Shown: positions 17,788 through 25,921 of the stretch, piece after piece
Numbering within the stretch: the first letter of the stretch is position 1
How the letters are laid out: every line of letters starts with the position of its first letter
Source of the DNA: Arthrobacter pascens
GTDB lineage: Bacteria; Actinomycetota; Actinomycetes; Actinomycetales; Micrococcaceae
DNA length: 64,000 nucleotides
Reading direction: 5' to 3'
Assembly: GCF_030815585.1 (NCBI RefSeq)
Contig: NZ_JAUSWY010000001.1
Coordinates: forward strand, 2,976,001 to 3,040,000
Position numbers and translations under genes: made by a program
Notes under the pieces: generated by a model
Databases searched by the model: none
What the model was told of the DNA's origin: nothing
The model's input: only the letters and a program-made list of their open reading frames with translations

Positions 17788-18576
17788 ATGCGAGCGTGGA
17801 AGAACCTGGCCGAAGCCTATGAAGCATCGTTCGGCCGGCTGTGCGCGGGGACGATCGATTCGATGCTCCAGGTACTCGAGGACCCCGCGACGCCGTCGAC
17901 GTTTCCTCGGCGACTCCTCGACGTCGGCAGCGGGACTGGCGCGCTGGCCAGGGCAGCGGCGGCTTGCGGATTCAATGTCGAAGGCGTCGACCGGGAGCTC
18001 TCCATGGTCGACCTTTCCACCCGCCGAATTCCTGGCGTCCGGTTCGGGGTCGGAGCCCTTCCGGCATTGCCTTACCTCGACGGGATCTTTGACGCCGTCA
18101 CGGCGAATTTCGTTATCAACCACGTTGCCCGGCCAGCAGCCAGCGTTGCAGAGCTGGCCCGGGTCTGCGCGCCGGGCGGAACTGTTGCCATCACTATCTG
18201 GCCAGCCGGGCCGAGCCCGCTGTATGACCTCTGGAGTGACGTGACCGCCTGTGCCGGACCACCACGGGGCACACGGATCCATCCGGATCAGGACTTCGAA
18301 CGATCTGAGGCCGGGCTGGCCCGTCTGCTCGAAACTGCGGGGTTGGAGGGCGAAAAGGCATTCACGGTCAGCTGGACGTTCAGCATCAGACCCGAGGACC
18401 TATGGCTCGGCGTAGTAGCTGGGATCGCCTCCATCGGGGAGACGTACCGGAGCCAGCCTCCCGATGCCCGGGCCAGCATGCAGAAGGTCTTTGCCCGCCG
18501 CACTGCCCAGCTGAGCCGGGACGGTCTGTTACACCTGAGGTCCACGGCGGTCCTGGCGAGCGGCCGGGCCACCTGA
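17788..18576 (+). CDS. Class I SAM-dependent methyltransferase
   Basis: 262 residues with motif I LLDVGSGTGALARAA, the acidic ribose contact GVDRELSMV, the post-I segment and FDAVTANFVINHV: a Rossmann methyltransferase of the Methyltransf_11/25 kind. The substrate is unknown. Shortly downstream lies a strong hairpin between this gene and the convergent transporter. Confidence 0.82.
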   Translation: MRAWKNLAEAYEASFGRLCAGTIDSMLQVLEDPATPSTFPRRLLDVGSGTGALARAAAACGFNVEGVDRELSMVDLSTRRIPGVRFGVGALPALPYLDGIFDAVTANFVINHVARPAASVAELARVCAPGGTVAITIWPAGPSPLYDLWSDVTACAGPPRGTRIHPDQDFERSEAGLARLLETAGLEGEKAFTVSWTFSIRPEDLWLGVVAGIASIGETYRSQPPDARASMQKVFARRTAQLSRDGLLHLRSTAVLASGRAT

Positions 18577-18614
18577 AGGTACCGTTCTGCCGCGGCCCCG
18601 CCGTGCCTCCTGTC

Positions 18615-18642
18615 GTTTGCACGGTTGAGTTTGCACGGTTGA
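18615..18642. repeat. Two perfect tandem copies of a 14-bp unit
   Basis: GTTTGCACGGTTGA occurs at 18615-18628 and again at 18629-18642, just after the methyltransferase gene and before the terminator. Probably a small slippage duplication. Confidence 0.7.
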
Positions 18643-18649
18643 GCCTCCC

Positions 18650-18702
18650 CTGACGCAGCAATGCCCGGCGAATCCAAGGGACGCGCCGGGCATTGCCGTC
18701 AG
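18650..18702. terminator. Bidirectional hairpin terminator between convergent genes
   Basis: A perfect 13-bp stem (18658-18670 with 18684-18696) extended by CTGACG/GTCAG. There is no clear T run, but the position between two convergent genes fits a terminator. Confidence 0.7.
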
Positions 18703-18718
18703 TAAACGGGCTGGGACG

Positions 18719-20131
18719 TCAGGCCACGTTGTTTTCGTAGTCCAGGTCCCGGGTCTCCTTGCTCACAAACAGTGCAATGAGGGTCAGCACCGCCATGGCA
18801 GTGAGGTAGACACCCACCAGTACCGGGCTGCCATCAGCCTGTTCCCAGAGAGCGACGGCGATGAACGGCGCCACCGCTGCGCCCAGGATGCTGGAGACGT
18901 TGTAGCTCACGGCGGATCCGGTATACCGCACGTTGGTGGGGAACAGCTCAGGCAGCAGCGCGCCCATGGGACCGAACGTCAGCCCCATCAGTGAGAAGCC
19001 GATGACCAGGAGCGCCATGGTGCCTACGAAGCCGCCGCTGAACAGGGGGACGAACAGCAGGCCGAAGACGAAGATGCCTCCGGTCACGGCCAGCAACATC
19101 TTGCGGCGGCCGTACTTCTCGGCCAGCGGGCCGGACACCAGGGTGAAGATGCCAAAGAACACGACGCCGGCGATCAGCATCCAGAGGAAGTCGTTGCGGG
19201 TGAAGCCCAGCCCGGGAACGAACGCCGCGGCCGCAGCCTCGGTCATGGGCTTGCCGGCCTTCTCCGCTGCTGCCTTGGCGGCGTCCAGCGAGGCGGGCCG
19301 GGTGCCGTAGGTCAGGGTGAACGTGGTCATCAGGTAGAAAAGCACGTAGGTGGCGAGCATGATGAACGTGCCCAGGATGAGCGGACGCCAGCTCGTCTTG
19401 AAGACCCGGGCAAGCGGCAGCTTGGCCACCTCGTTGGATTCGAGCACCTTGGTGAAGGCCGGCGTTTCGATCAGCTTGAGGCGGACGTAGAGGCCGATGA
19501 TGACCATGACGGCGCTCAGCAGGAACGGCACCCGCCATCCCCAGGCCTGGAAATCGGCCGGGGACAGGGCGTAGCTGGCCACCAGGAAGATCACGTTGGC
19601 GATGATGAAGCCGATCGGTGCGCCCAACTGCGGGAACGTGCCGTAGATCGCGCGCTTGTTGGCCGGCGCGTTCTCCGTAGCCAACAGTGCCGCGCCGCTC
19701 CATTCTCCGCCGAGTGCCAGGCCCTGGGCGAAACGCATCACCACGAGGAGGGCGGGCGCCCAGAATTCCCATCCGGGAACCAGCGCTGTGGGCAGGCAAC
19801 CAATCAGGAAGGTGGCAATACCCATGGTCAGCAGCGATGCCACCAGGGTTCCCTTGCGGCCGAATTTGTCGCCGAAGTGCCCGAAGACGATTGAACCGAG
19901 GGGACGGGCGACAAAGGCCACACCGAACACGGCGAAGGAGCTCAGCAGCTGGGTGGTCTCGTTCTGGCCGGGGAAGAACAGCTGGGGAAAGACGAGGACC
20001 GCGGCTGTGGCGTAGACGTAGAAGTCGTAGAACTCAACGGTGGTGCCGATGAGGCTGGCAACGATGACACGTCCGCGCGTGTTCACCGCCTTGGCAGATC
20101 CTGGCTCCATTGAGGTTTCAGTTGAAGACAT
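18719..20131 (-). CDS. MFS transporter, metabolite:H+ symporter (MHS) family
   Basis: 470 residues, about 12 hydrophobic segments. The N-terminal pattern SLIGTTVEFYDFYVYATAAVLVF and the loop GHFGDKFGRKGTL are those of MHS-family carriers (ProP, KgtP, ShiA relatives), which take up organic acids, betaines or aromatic acids with protons. The central loop between helices 6 and 7 includes an insert around AAKAAAEKAGKPMTEAAAAAF. Substrate unknown. It is divergent from narK with 263 bp between them, and an own operator-like repeat lies near its promoter, so a role in nitrate metabolism is not implied. Confidence 0.85.
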   Translation of the reverse strand: MSSTETSMEPGSAKAVNTRGRVIVASLIGTTVEFYDFYVYATAAVLVFPQLFFPGQNETTQLLSSFAVFGVAFVARPLGSIVFGHFGDKFGRKGTLVASLLTMGIATFLIGCLPTALVPGWEFWAPALLVVMRFAQGLALGGEWSGAALLATENAPANKRAIYGTFPQLGAPIGFIIANVIFLVASYALSPADFQAWGWRVPFLLSAVMVIIGLYVRLKLIETPAFTKVLESNEVAKLPLARVFKTSWRPLILGTFIMLATYVLFYLMTTFTLTYGTRPASLDAAKAAAEKAGKPMTEAAAAAFVPGLGFTRNDFLWMLIAGVVFFGIFTLVSGPLAEKYGRRKMLLAVTGGIFVFGLLFVPLFSGGFVGTMALLVIGFSLMGLTFGPMGALLPELFPTNVRYTGSAVSYNVSSILGAAVAPFIAVALWEQADGSPVLVGVYLTAMAVLTLIALFVSKETRDLDYENNVA

Positions 20132-20210
20132 GTATGAACACTTTCGTGAGAACCGGCCGGACGTGGGTAAGGCCCGGCGTGCAGTAGTTAGAGTCCAATA
20201 TTAGTTCCCC

Positions 20211-20237
20211 TCGTCCAGTCAATGGACGAATAGTCCA
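20211..20237. promoter_or_regulatory. Overlapping inverted repeats in the MHS-transporter promoter
   Basis: TCGTCCA-GTCAA-TGGACGA (20211-20229) overlaps TGGAC-GAATA-GTCCA (20223-20237), so TCCA/TGGA half-sites alternate. On the minus strand a possible -35 TTGACT falls inside. Likely operator for the transporter gene. Confidence 0.5.
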
Positions 20238-20307
20238 CGATACGGACCCTTGGGATTTGTCTCACATCCCGTTCCTCACGCCCCTCCAAAGCGGCCGATA
20301 GGCAAAT

Positions 20308-20345
20308 GTCACAGCGCGTTAACAAACCGCGACCGTCCACGAAAC
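20308..20345 (+). promoter_or_regulatory. GlnR/NnaR-type box upstream of narK
   Basis: Four 5-bp half-sites spaced by exactly 6 bp: GTCAC, TTAAC, CGACC, GAAAC. This matches the gTnAC-N6-GaAAC layout of actinobacterial GlnR boxes. The last half-site ends 10 nt before TACCGT. Confidence 0.65.
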
Positions 20346-20355
20346 GCGCCTTCTC

Positions 20356-20361
20356 TACCGT
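20356..20361 (+). promoter_or_regulatory. -10 hexamer of narK-nasA operon
   Basis: TACCGT, 10 nt after the nitrogen box; transcription would begin near 20368 and leave a short leader with a strong GAGGAGG-type ribosome site. Confidence 0.55.
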
Positions 20362-20394
20362 GGAAGTACAACATCCCCCAGAGGAGGTAACACC

Positions 20395-21870
20395 GTGACT
20401 GTTGACCGCAGCGCAGATGCCGGCACCGGCAATTCCGTAGATGTAGACACCGACCCGTTGCCTAAAGGCGTGTCCACATCCGCCAGCGCGCAGCCCGGCT
20501 CCACCAGTACAACCGACGCGCCCGCCCTTGAATTCCGCCCCGGCCGCTGGATCGCGAACTGGAATGCCGAGAACAAGGAGCAGTGGGAATCCGGCGGCCG
20601 CACCATCGCCCGCCGCAACCTGAACTGGTCCATCTTCGCCGAATTCCTCGGATTTGTCGTCTGGCAACTCTGGTCCATCGTGGTGGTCCAGCTCCCCGCT
20701 GCCGGCTTCACGTTCACCACGTCGGAAATCTTCTGGCTGATCTCGATGCCCAGCCTGGTAGGTGCCACGCTCCGCATTCCCTACACCTTTATGGTTCCCC
20801 GCTTCGGCGGCCGGAACTGGACCATCGTGTCGGCACTTCTCCTCCTGATCCCCTCCATCGGGCTGGGGCTCTGCGTCTCCAACCCGGAAACCCCGTTCGG
20901 GGTCATGCTGCTGGTGGCAGCCTTGGCCGGCTTCGGCGGCGGCAACTTCGCCAGCTCCATGGCCAACATCACCTTCTTCTACCCGGCACGTGAAAAGGGC
21001 TGGGCCCTGGGCCTGAACGCCGCCGGCGGCAACATGGGCGCGGCCGTCGCCCAGCTGGCCGTCCCCATCGCGATCACCCTCTTGGCAATGGGCAGCGTCA
21101 ACCTGCCGATGGCCGGCTGGATGTGGGTTCCGTTCATCCTGATCGCTGCCTTCGGCGCCTACAAGTACATGGATAACCTCACCAGTGCCAAGGGAGACGT
21201 GGCCGGCTCGGTTGCCGCCCTCAAGGAACCGCACCTGTGGATCATGGCGCTGCTGTACATCGGCACCTTCGGCTCCTTCATCGGCTTCGCCGGCGTGTTC
21301 CCCAAGCTCATCAAGGACTACTTCCCCGCCTTCTCCTCCATCGGAGTCGGAACCGTGGCACTCTCGCTGGCCTTCCTCGGCCCGCTGGTCGGCTCGCTCG
21401 CCCGTCCCTACGGCGGACGCATGGCTGACCGCATGGGCGGCGCCCGGATGACCGTGGCGGCATTCGCATCCATGGCCGTCATCACGCTCACCATGATCTG
21501 GACCCTTCCGCTGAAGAACTTCTGGCTCTTCCTGGTCCTCTTCCTGATGCTCTTCACGGCCAGTGGCTTCGGAAACGGTGCAACGTACCGGATGATCCCC
21601 ATCATCTTCGCCACCTCCAGCCGGGCCGCGAAGGCAGGCGCCAGCACGGTGGAGACCCAGCGCCTGGCATCCTCCGCCCTCGGCCTGATCTCCGCCATCG
21701 GCGCCTACGGCGGGTTTGTTATCCCGCAGGTGCTGAACGCCTCCAACACCGCCAGCGGTTCCTACACACCGGCCTTCTACGGCTTCGTCGCGGCCTACGC
21801 GGTGATGCTGGTTGTCTGCTGGGCCTTCTACATCCGCAACGCCAACCGAAATGCGATGGGACACGTCTAA
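20395..21870 (+). CDS. narK: Nitrate/nitrite MFS transporter NarK
   Basis: 491 residues, major facilitator of the nitrate/nitrite porter family. It has a long hydrophilic N-terminus (about 50 residues), the NarK-type start of helix 1 (NLNWSIFAEFLGFVVWQLW) and two glycine-rich nitrate signatures: AGFGGGNFASSMANITFFYP and the helix-11 region GFGNGATYRMIPIIF. The arginine expected in the substrate path is seen in GATLRIPYTF. GTG start with GAGGAGG upstream. First gene of narK-nasA-flavoprotein; it imports nitrate for assimilation. Confidence 0.95.
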   Translation: MTVDRSADAGTGNSVDVDTDPLPKGVSTSASAQPGSTSTTDAPALEFRPGRWIANWNAENKEQWESGGRTIARRNLNWSIFAEFLGFVVWQLWSIVVVQLPAAGFTFTTSEIFWLISMPSLVGATLRIPYTFMVPRFGGRNWTIVSALLLLIPSIGLGLCVSNPETPFGVMLLVAALAGFGGGNFASSMANITFFYPAREKGWALGLNAAGGNMGAAVAQLAVPIAITLLAMGSVNLPMAGWMWVPFILIAAFGAYKYMDNLTSAKGDVAGSVAALKEPHLWIMALLYIGTFGSFIGFAGVFPKLIKDYFPAFSSIGVGTVALSLAFLGPLVGSLARPYGGRMADRMGGARMTVAAFASMAVITLTMIWTLPLKNFWLFLVLFLMLFTASGFGNGATYRMIPIIFATSSRAAKAGASTVETQRLASSALGLISAIGAYGGFVIPQVLNASNTASGSYTPAFYGFVAAYAVMLVVCWAFYIRNANRNAMGHV

Positions 21871-21871
21871 C

Positions 21872-24082
21872 ATGACCAAAAGCGCCGACACGCACTGCCC
21901 TTACTGCGCCCTGCAGTGCGCCATGACGCTCAAGTCTCCAGCGGAACTGACCCCGGCTACCGAGCCGGGGTCAGTTCCCGTGCCCGCTGCACCTGCCCCT
22001 GACCTGCCTCTCCTGGAGGTCAGCGGAAGGGATTTCCCCACCAATCGTGGCGGCCTCTGCCGGAAGGGCTGGACCTCAGCCACCCTGCTGAACCACCCCG
22101 GCCGTGTGACCGAACCGCTCCTTAAGGGGGCCGACGGCATCCACCGCCCCATCGGCTGGGACCAGGCCCTGGCCTTGGTCACCACAGCCGTCAAGGACAC
22201 CCGCGCGAAGTACGGGGCCGATGCCGTCGGCGTTTTCGGCGGCGGCGGCCTCACCAATGAAAAGGCCTACCAGCTGGGCAAGTTTGCCCGCCTGGCCCTG
22301 GGCACCTCACGCATCGACTACAACGGCCGGTTCTGCATGTCCTCCGCAGCGGCCGCCGGAATGCGCGCTTTCGGCGTGGACCGCGGGCTCCCCTTCCCGC
22401 TTGAGGACCTGGACAGCGCCAGCACCATTCTGATGCTGGGTTCCAACGTCGCCGAAACCATGCCTCCGTTTGTGCAGCACCTCAAGGGCGCCCGTGACGC
22501 CGGCGGGTTGATCATCGTTGATCCCCGCCGTTCCGCGACGGCAGCCTTCACGTCCGACGGCGGCGGCCTCCACCTCCAGCCCCTGCCGGGCACGGACCTC
22601 ACCCTCCTGCTGGGCCTCTCCCACGTGGTGATCCACGAAGGCCTGGCGGACCAGGACTTCATCGACCAGCGGACCTCCGGCTACCAGGCCGTGGTCCGGA
22701 GCGTGAACTCTTTCTGGCCCGAACGCGTCCAGTCACTCACCGGTGTTCCGGCGGAGCTCATCCGCGAAACCGCCCGCAGGCTTGCAGACGGGGCGCGCAA
22801 GGGCGGCAGCTACATCCTTACCGGCCGCGGAGTGGAACAGCATGTGGACGGCACGGACACCGCCACCGCCGCGATCAACCTCAGCCTCCTGCTCGGCCTC
22901 CCCGGCTCCCGCCGCAGCGGCTACGGCACCCTCACCGGCCAGGGCAACGGCCAGGGCGGCCGCGAACACGGCCAGAAGGCCGACCAGCTTCCCGGCTACC
23001 GCAAGATCACCGACCCCGCCGCCCGCGCCCACGTAGCCGGCGTCTGGGGCGTTCCGGAGGAACTGATCCCCGGGCCGGGCCTGCCCGCCGTGCAGCTCCT
23101 GAAATCGCTCGGAAAGCCCGACGGCGTCCGGTGCCTTTTTGTCCACGCCTCCAACATCGCGGTGGCCTCTCCGGACGCCAACTCCGTCATCGCAGGGCTC
23201 CGCAGCCTGGACTTCCTGGTGGTCTGCGACTTCTTTATGTCAGAGACCGCAGCCGAAGCCGACCTCATCCTGCCGGTGCTCCAGTGGGCGGAAGAGGAAG
23301 GTACGCTGACCAACCTCGAGGGCCGCGTCCTGCGCCGCCGCCGTGCCCTGCAGCCGCCGGCCGGGGCCCGGAGCGAGCTCTGGATCATGGCACGGCTGGC
23401 AGAAGCCCTGGAAGCCCCGTCCACCTACAGCGAGGACCCGGAAACGGTCTTTGAGGAACTGCGCCTGGCCTCCGCCGGCGGGCTGGCCGACTACTCCGGC
23501 ATCGACTACGCCATGCTGGACCGCGGAGAAGCCGCGTACTGGCCGTACCCGGCCGGCAGCACCGGCACCCCGCGTCTCTTCCTGGACGCCTTTGCCCACA
23601 GCGACGGCAAAGCGGTCATGACCGCGGTGACGCCCCGCCGTCGTCGTACGCCGGCCGCCAATCCGGACGCCGCTGCCAAAACCATGACCCTCATCACCGG
23701 GCGTCTCCTGGAGCACTACCAGTCCGGCGCACAGACGCGCCGGGTGTCGGAGCTGCTTGCCAGCCAGCCGGAGGCCAAGATGCAGATCCACCCGGCCGCA
23801 GCGGCGGATATGGGTATCACCGCTGGATCCCTGGTTTCTGTGGCCAACGAACGCGGCGAGGTGGTGTGCCGGGCCGAGCTCAGCACGGCCATCCGCCCGG
23901 AAACAGTCTTCCTGCCGTTCCACTTCCCTGAACTCGAGAGCGCCAACCGCCTGACGGAAGCCGCCACCGATCCCATCTCCGGGATGCCCGAATTTAAGTT
24001 CAACAAGGTGTGGGTCCGGCTGGCCGCGAACCAGCTGGACCAGCCCCAAAACAGTGTTCTTCAGACGACGGAGGCCTCATGA
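21872..24082 (+). CDS. nasA: Assimilatory nitrate reductase catalytic subunit (molybdopterin, 4Fe-4S)
   Basis: Reduces nitrate to nitrite at a Mo-bis-MGD centre. 736 residues. The N-terminal 4Fe-4S motif is Cys9-x2-Cys12-x3-Cys16 with the fourth ligand Cys63 in GGLCRKGW; the 46-residue gap is longer than usual and Pro/Ala-rich. Cys155 in RFCMSSAAAAG is in the position of the Mo-ligating cysteine of NapA/NasA. The molybdopterin domain and C-terminal dinucleotide-binding domain (MTLITGRLLEHYQSGAQTRR) follow. There is no C-terminal BFD domain, which is instead on the next protein. It begins one base after narK and overlaps the next start by ATGA. Confidence 0.93.
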   Translation: MTKSADTHCPYCALQCAMTLKSPAELTPATEPGSVPVPAAPAPDLPLLEVSGRDFPTNRGGLCRKGWTSATLLNHPGRVTEPLLKGADGIHRPIGWDQALALVTTAVKDTRAKYGADAVGVFGGGGLTNEKAYQLGKFARLALGTSRIDYNGRFCMSSAAAAGMRAFGVDRGLPFPLEDLDSASTILMLGSNVAETMPPFVQHLKGARDAGGLIIVDPRRSATAAFTSDGGGLHLQPLPGTDLTLLLGLSHVVIHEGLADQDFIDQRTSGYQAVVRSVNSFWPERVQSLTGVPAELIRETARRLADGARKGGSYILTGRGVEQHVDGTDTATAAINLSLLLGLPGSRRSGYGTLTGQGNGQGGREHGQKADQLPGYRKITDPAARAHVAGVWGVPEELIPGPGLPAVQLLKSLGKPDGVRCLFVHASNIAVASPDANSVIAGLRSLDFLVVCDFFMSETAAEADLILPVLQWAEEEGTLTNLEGRVLRRRRALQPPAGARSELWIMARLAEALEAPSTYSEDPETVFEELRLASAGGLADYSGIDYAMLDRGEAAYWPYPAGSTGTPRLFLDAFAHSDGKAVMTAVTPRRRRTPAANPDAAAKTMTLITGRLLEHYQSGAQTRRVSELLASQPEAKMQIHPAAAADMGITAGSLVSVANERGEVVCRAELSTAIRPETVFLPFHFPELESANRLTEAATDPISGMPEFKFNKVWVRLAANQLDQPQNSVLQTTEAS

Positions 24083-25641
24083 GTGAGCAGATTGTCATTG
24101 TGGGTTTTGGCCCGGTTGCAGCCCGCCTGATCGATGAGCTGATGCCTGCCGTCCGCAGCGGGCAGGTCCAGCTGACAGTGGTGGGCGAAGAATCAGAGGC
24201 AGCCTACAACCGCGTCCTGGTCGCCGACCTGGGCGTCGGGCGGACAAGCGCTGACGCCCTGGCCCTCTCGGATGCCGCGGCATTGGTGGCCGAAGGTGTG
24301 GACGTCCGGCTCGGCGTGCGGGTCCGCCGCGTTGACCGTGCGCGGCAGCAGGTGGTCCTCACGGACGGCTCCTCCGCCCACTATGAGCGCCTGGTGTTCG
24401 CGACAGGTTCGCGCCCGGTGATCCCCAACCTCACGGGCATCAACCCCGATCCCACATCGCCCGTGCTTCCCGCCGGCGTGACCGCGCTCCGGGACCTCAG
24501 GGACGCTGAAGTGCTCCGGCAAGCCGTCAAAGGCGGCAAACGCGTAGTGGTGCTGGGCGGTGGCGTCCTGGGCCTGGAGACGGCGCTGGCCGCGGAAGAA
24601 GAAGGAGCCACCGTCACCGTGGTCCACAATGGCCCGCATCCCCTGGGCCGCAACATCGACCGCGGCGGCGGCGCGGTGCTCGCCGCAAGCCTGCGCCAGT
24701 GCGGCGTGAAGATGGCGGCCAATGCCCGGTCCACCGGTGTGGAACACAACGCTCCCGACGGCGGTTTCTCGGCCCTGCTGCTCGCTGACGGTTCCGCGAT
24801 CGACGGCGACCTCCTGGTCATCTCCTGCGGCGTCCGGCCCCGGACCGAACTCGCTGAAGGCTGCGGCCTCTCCACCGCCGCCGGCATCCTGGTGGACCAC
24901 CGCCTCCGCGCCCACCACGAACCGCACATCTTCGCCATCGGCGACTGCGCAGAGGTCCGCTGCCCGGATCACGCGTGCTCCGAGTGCCGCAGCGCCACGG
25001 GCCCGTCCGGCCTGGTAGGCCCAGGCTGGCGGCAGGCAGAGTGGCTGGCCGAGTACCTGACGCTGCTGGCCACTGGAACGCAGGAGGACGCCGACGCGCT
25101 GCCGGCACTCCCCCAGGAAATGCCGGGAGTGGTTGTGCTCAAGGCGCGCGGCCTGAACATGGCCGTGGCCGGGGACAACGCCGCCGAGCCATGGGACGAG
25201 GAAGCCCTGTCAGCGGGAGCGGTGAATGGAAGGCCGCGCCTGCAGATCGCCCAGTGGTCGGACCCCGAACATGGCCGCTACGTGAAAATGACCACCCGTG
25301 GAGGGGTGCTGGAAGGCATCGTGGCGGTAGGCATGCCGCGTACTGCCGCGGAGCTCGTGGGGCTTTTCGAACGCAGCGCGGAACTGCCGGCGGACCGCTC
25401 GCTGCTGCTCCGCCTGGACGGACCGGACCAGCTGGCATCCTCCGGACCCGCCGATCCGCAGGGCACAGTGTGCCGCTGCGCGGGGGTCAGCGGGGCCAAG
25501 ATCCAGGGCGCCGTGGAGGAAGGCTGCTCCACTGTGGGTGAAGTTTCCAAGGCAACCCGCGCCGGAACCGGCTGCGGCGGCTGCCACGAGGACATCAAGG
25601 GCCTCATCGAAAAACACTTCCAGGCGGCTCCAGCCGCCTGA
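24079..25641 (+). CDS. FAD/NAD(P)H oxidoreductase with BFD-like [2Fe-2S] domain, electron donor to nitrate reductase
   Basis: 520 residues resembling the flavin half of NirB: FAD motif VIVGFGPVAARL at the N-terminus, NAD motif VVLGGGVLGLETALAAEEEGA, the GD(C)A FAD site, then a C-terminal BFD-like domain with CRC and GCGGC cysteines for a [2Fe-2S] cluster. It lacks siroheme and sulfite-reductase domains. Its coupling to nasA (ATGA overlap) indicates the NAD(P)H-dependent electron-transfer subunit, equivalent in role to B. subtilis NasB. An unusual extra cysteine group lies at 290, 295, 300 and 303. Confidence 0.87.
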   Translation: MSEQIVIVGFGPVAARLIDELMPAVRSGQVQLTVVGEESEAAYNRVLVADLGVGRTSADALALSDAAALVAEGVDVRLGVRVRRVDRARQQVVLTDGSSAHYERLVFATGSRPVIPNLTGINPDPTSPVLPAGVTALRDLRDAEVLRQAVKGGKRVVVLGGGVLGLETALAAEEEGATVTVVHNGPHPLGRNIDRGGGAVLAASLRQCGVKMAANARSTGVEHNAPDGGFSALLLADGSAIDGDLLVISCGVRPRTELAEGCGLSTAAGILVDHRLRAHHEPHIFAIGDCAEVRCPDHACSECRSATGPSGLVGPGWRQAEWLAEYLTLLATGTQEDADALPALPQEMPGVVVLKARGLNMAVAGDNAAEPWDEEALSAGAVNGRPRLQIAQWSDPEHGRYVKMTTRGGVLEGIVAVGMPRTAAELVGLFERSAELPADRSLLLRLDGPDQLASSGPADPQGTVCRCAGVSGAKIQGAVEEGCSTVGEVSKATRAGTGCGGCHEDIKGLIEKHFQAAPAA

Positions 25642-25667
25642 GTGAGGCGTGTGCGGGGCCGCAGGAA

Positions 25668-25853
25668 TCAGGCGGGGGCCTTGGGGATCATGATCCACAG
25701 CGCGATGTAGACCAGTTCGCCGATTCCCACCAGGCCGAAGATAACAAATCCCAGCCTGACCAGGAACTTCGGGATCCCGAAACGGGCTGACAGCGCTGCA
25801 CACACGCCACCGATGATTTTTCCGCTGCGCGGCCGTTCAAGAGCTGTAGTCAT
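25668..25853 (-). CDS. PspC-domain small membrane protein
   Basis: 61 residues: a basic lead, then the PspC signature IIGGVCAALSARFGIPKFLVRLGFVIF and a second hydrophobic helix ending WIMIPKAPA. PspC proteins are membrane partners of envelope-stress systems. Here it stands alone as the short form common in actinobacteria. ATG 25853 is preferred over a GTG three codons upstream. Confidence 0.85.
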   Translation of the reverse strand: MTTALERPRSGKIIGGVCAALSARFGIPKFLVRLGFVIFGLVGIGELVYIALWIMIPKAPA

Positions 25854-25921
25854 GCCCGCCACGCTACCGCGATCCGCGGTGGGCCACCAGCTTTCCGGCC
25901 ACTGGCTCCAAGCCGTTCGAT

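Noticed and set aside
20188..21891. A 567-residue open frame antisense to narK
   Set aside because: Rich in Gly/His/Asp with no recognisable domain, and fully opposite to a clear transporter gene.
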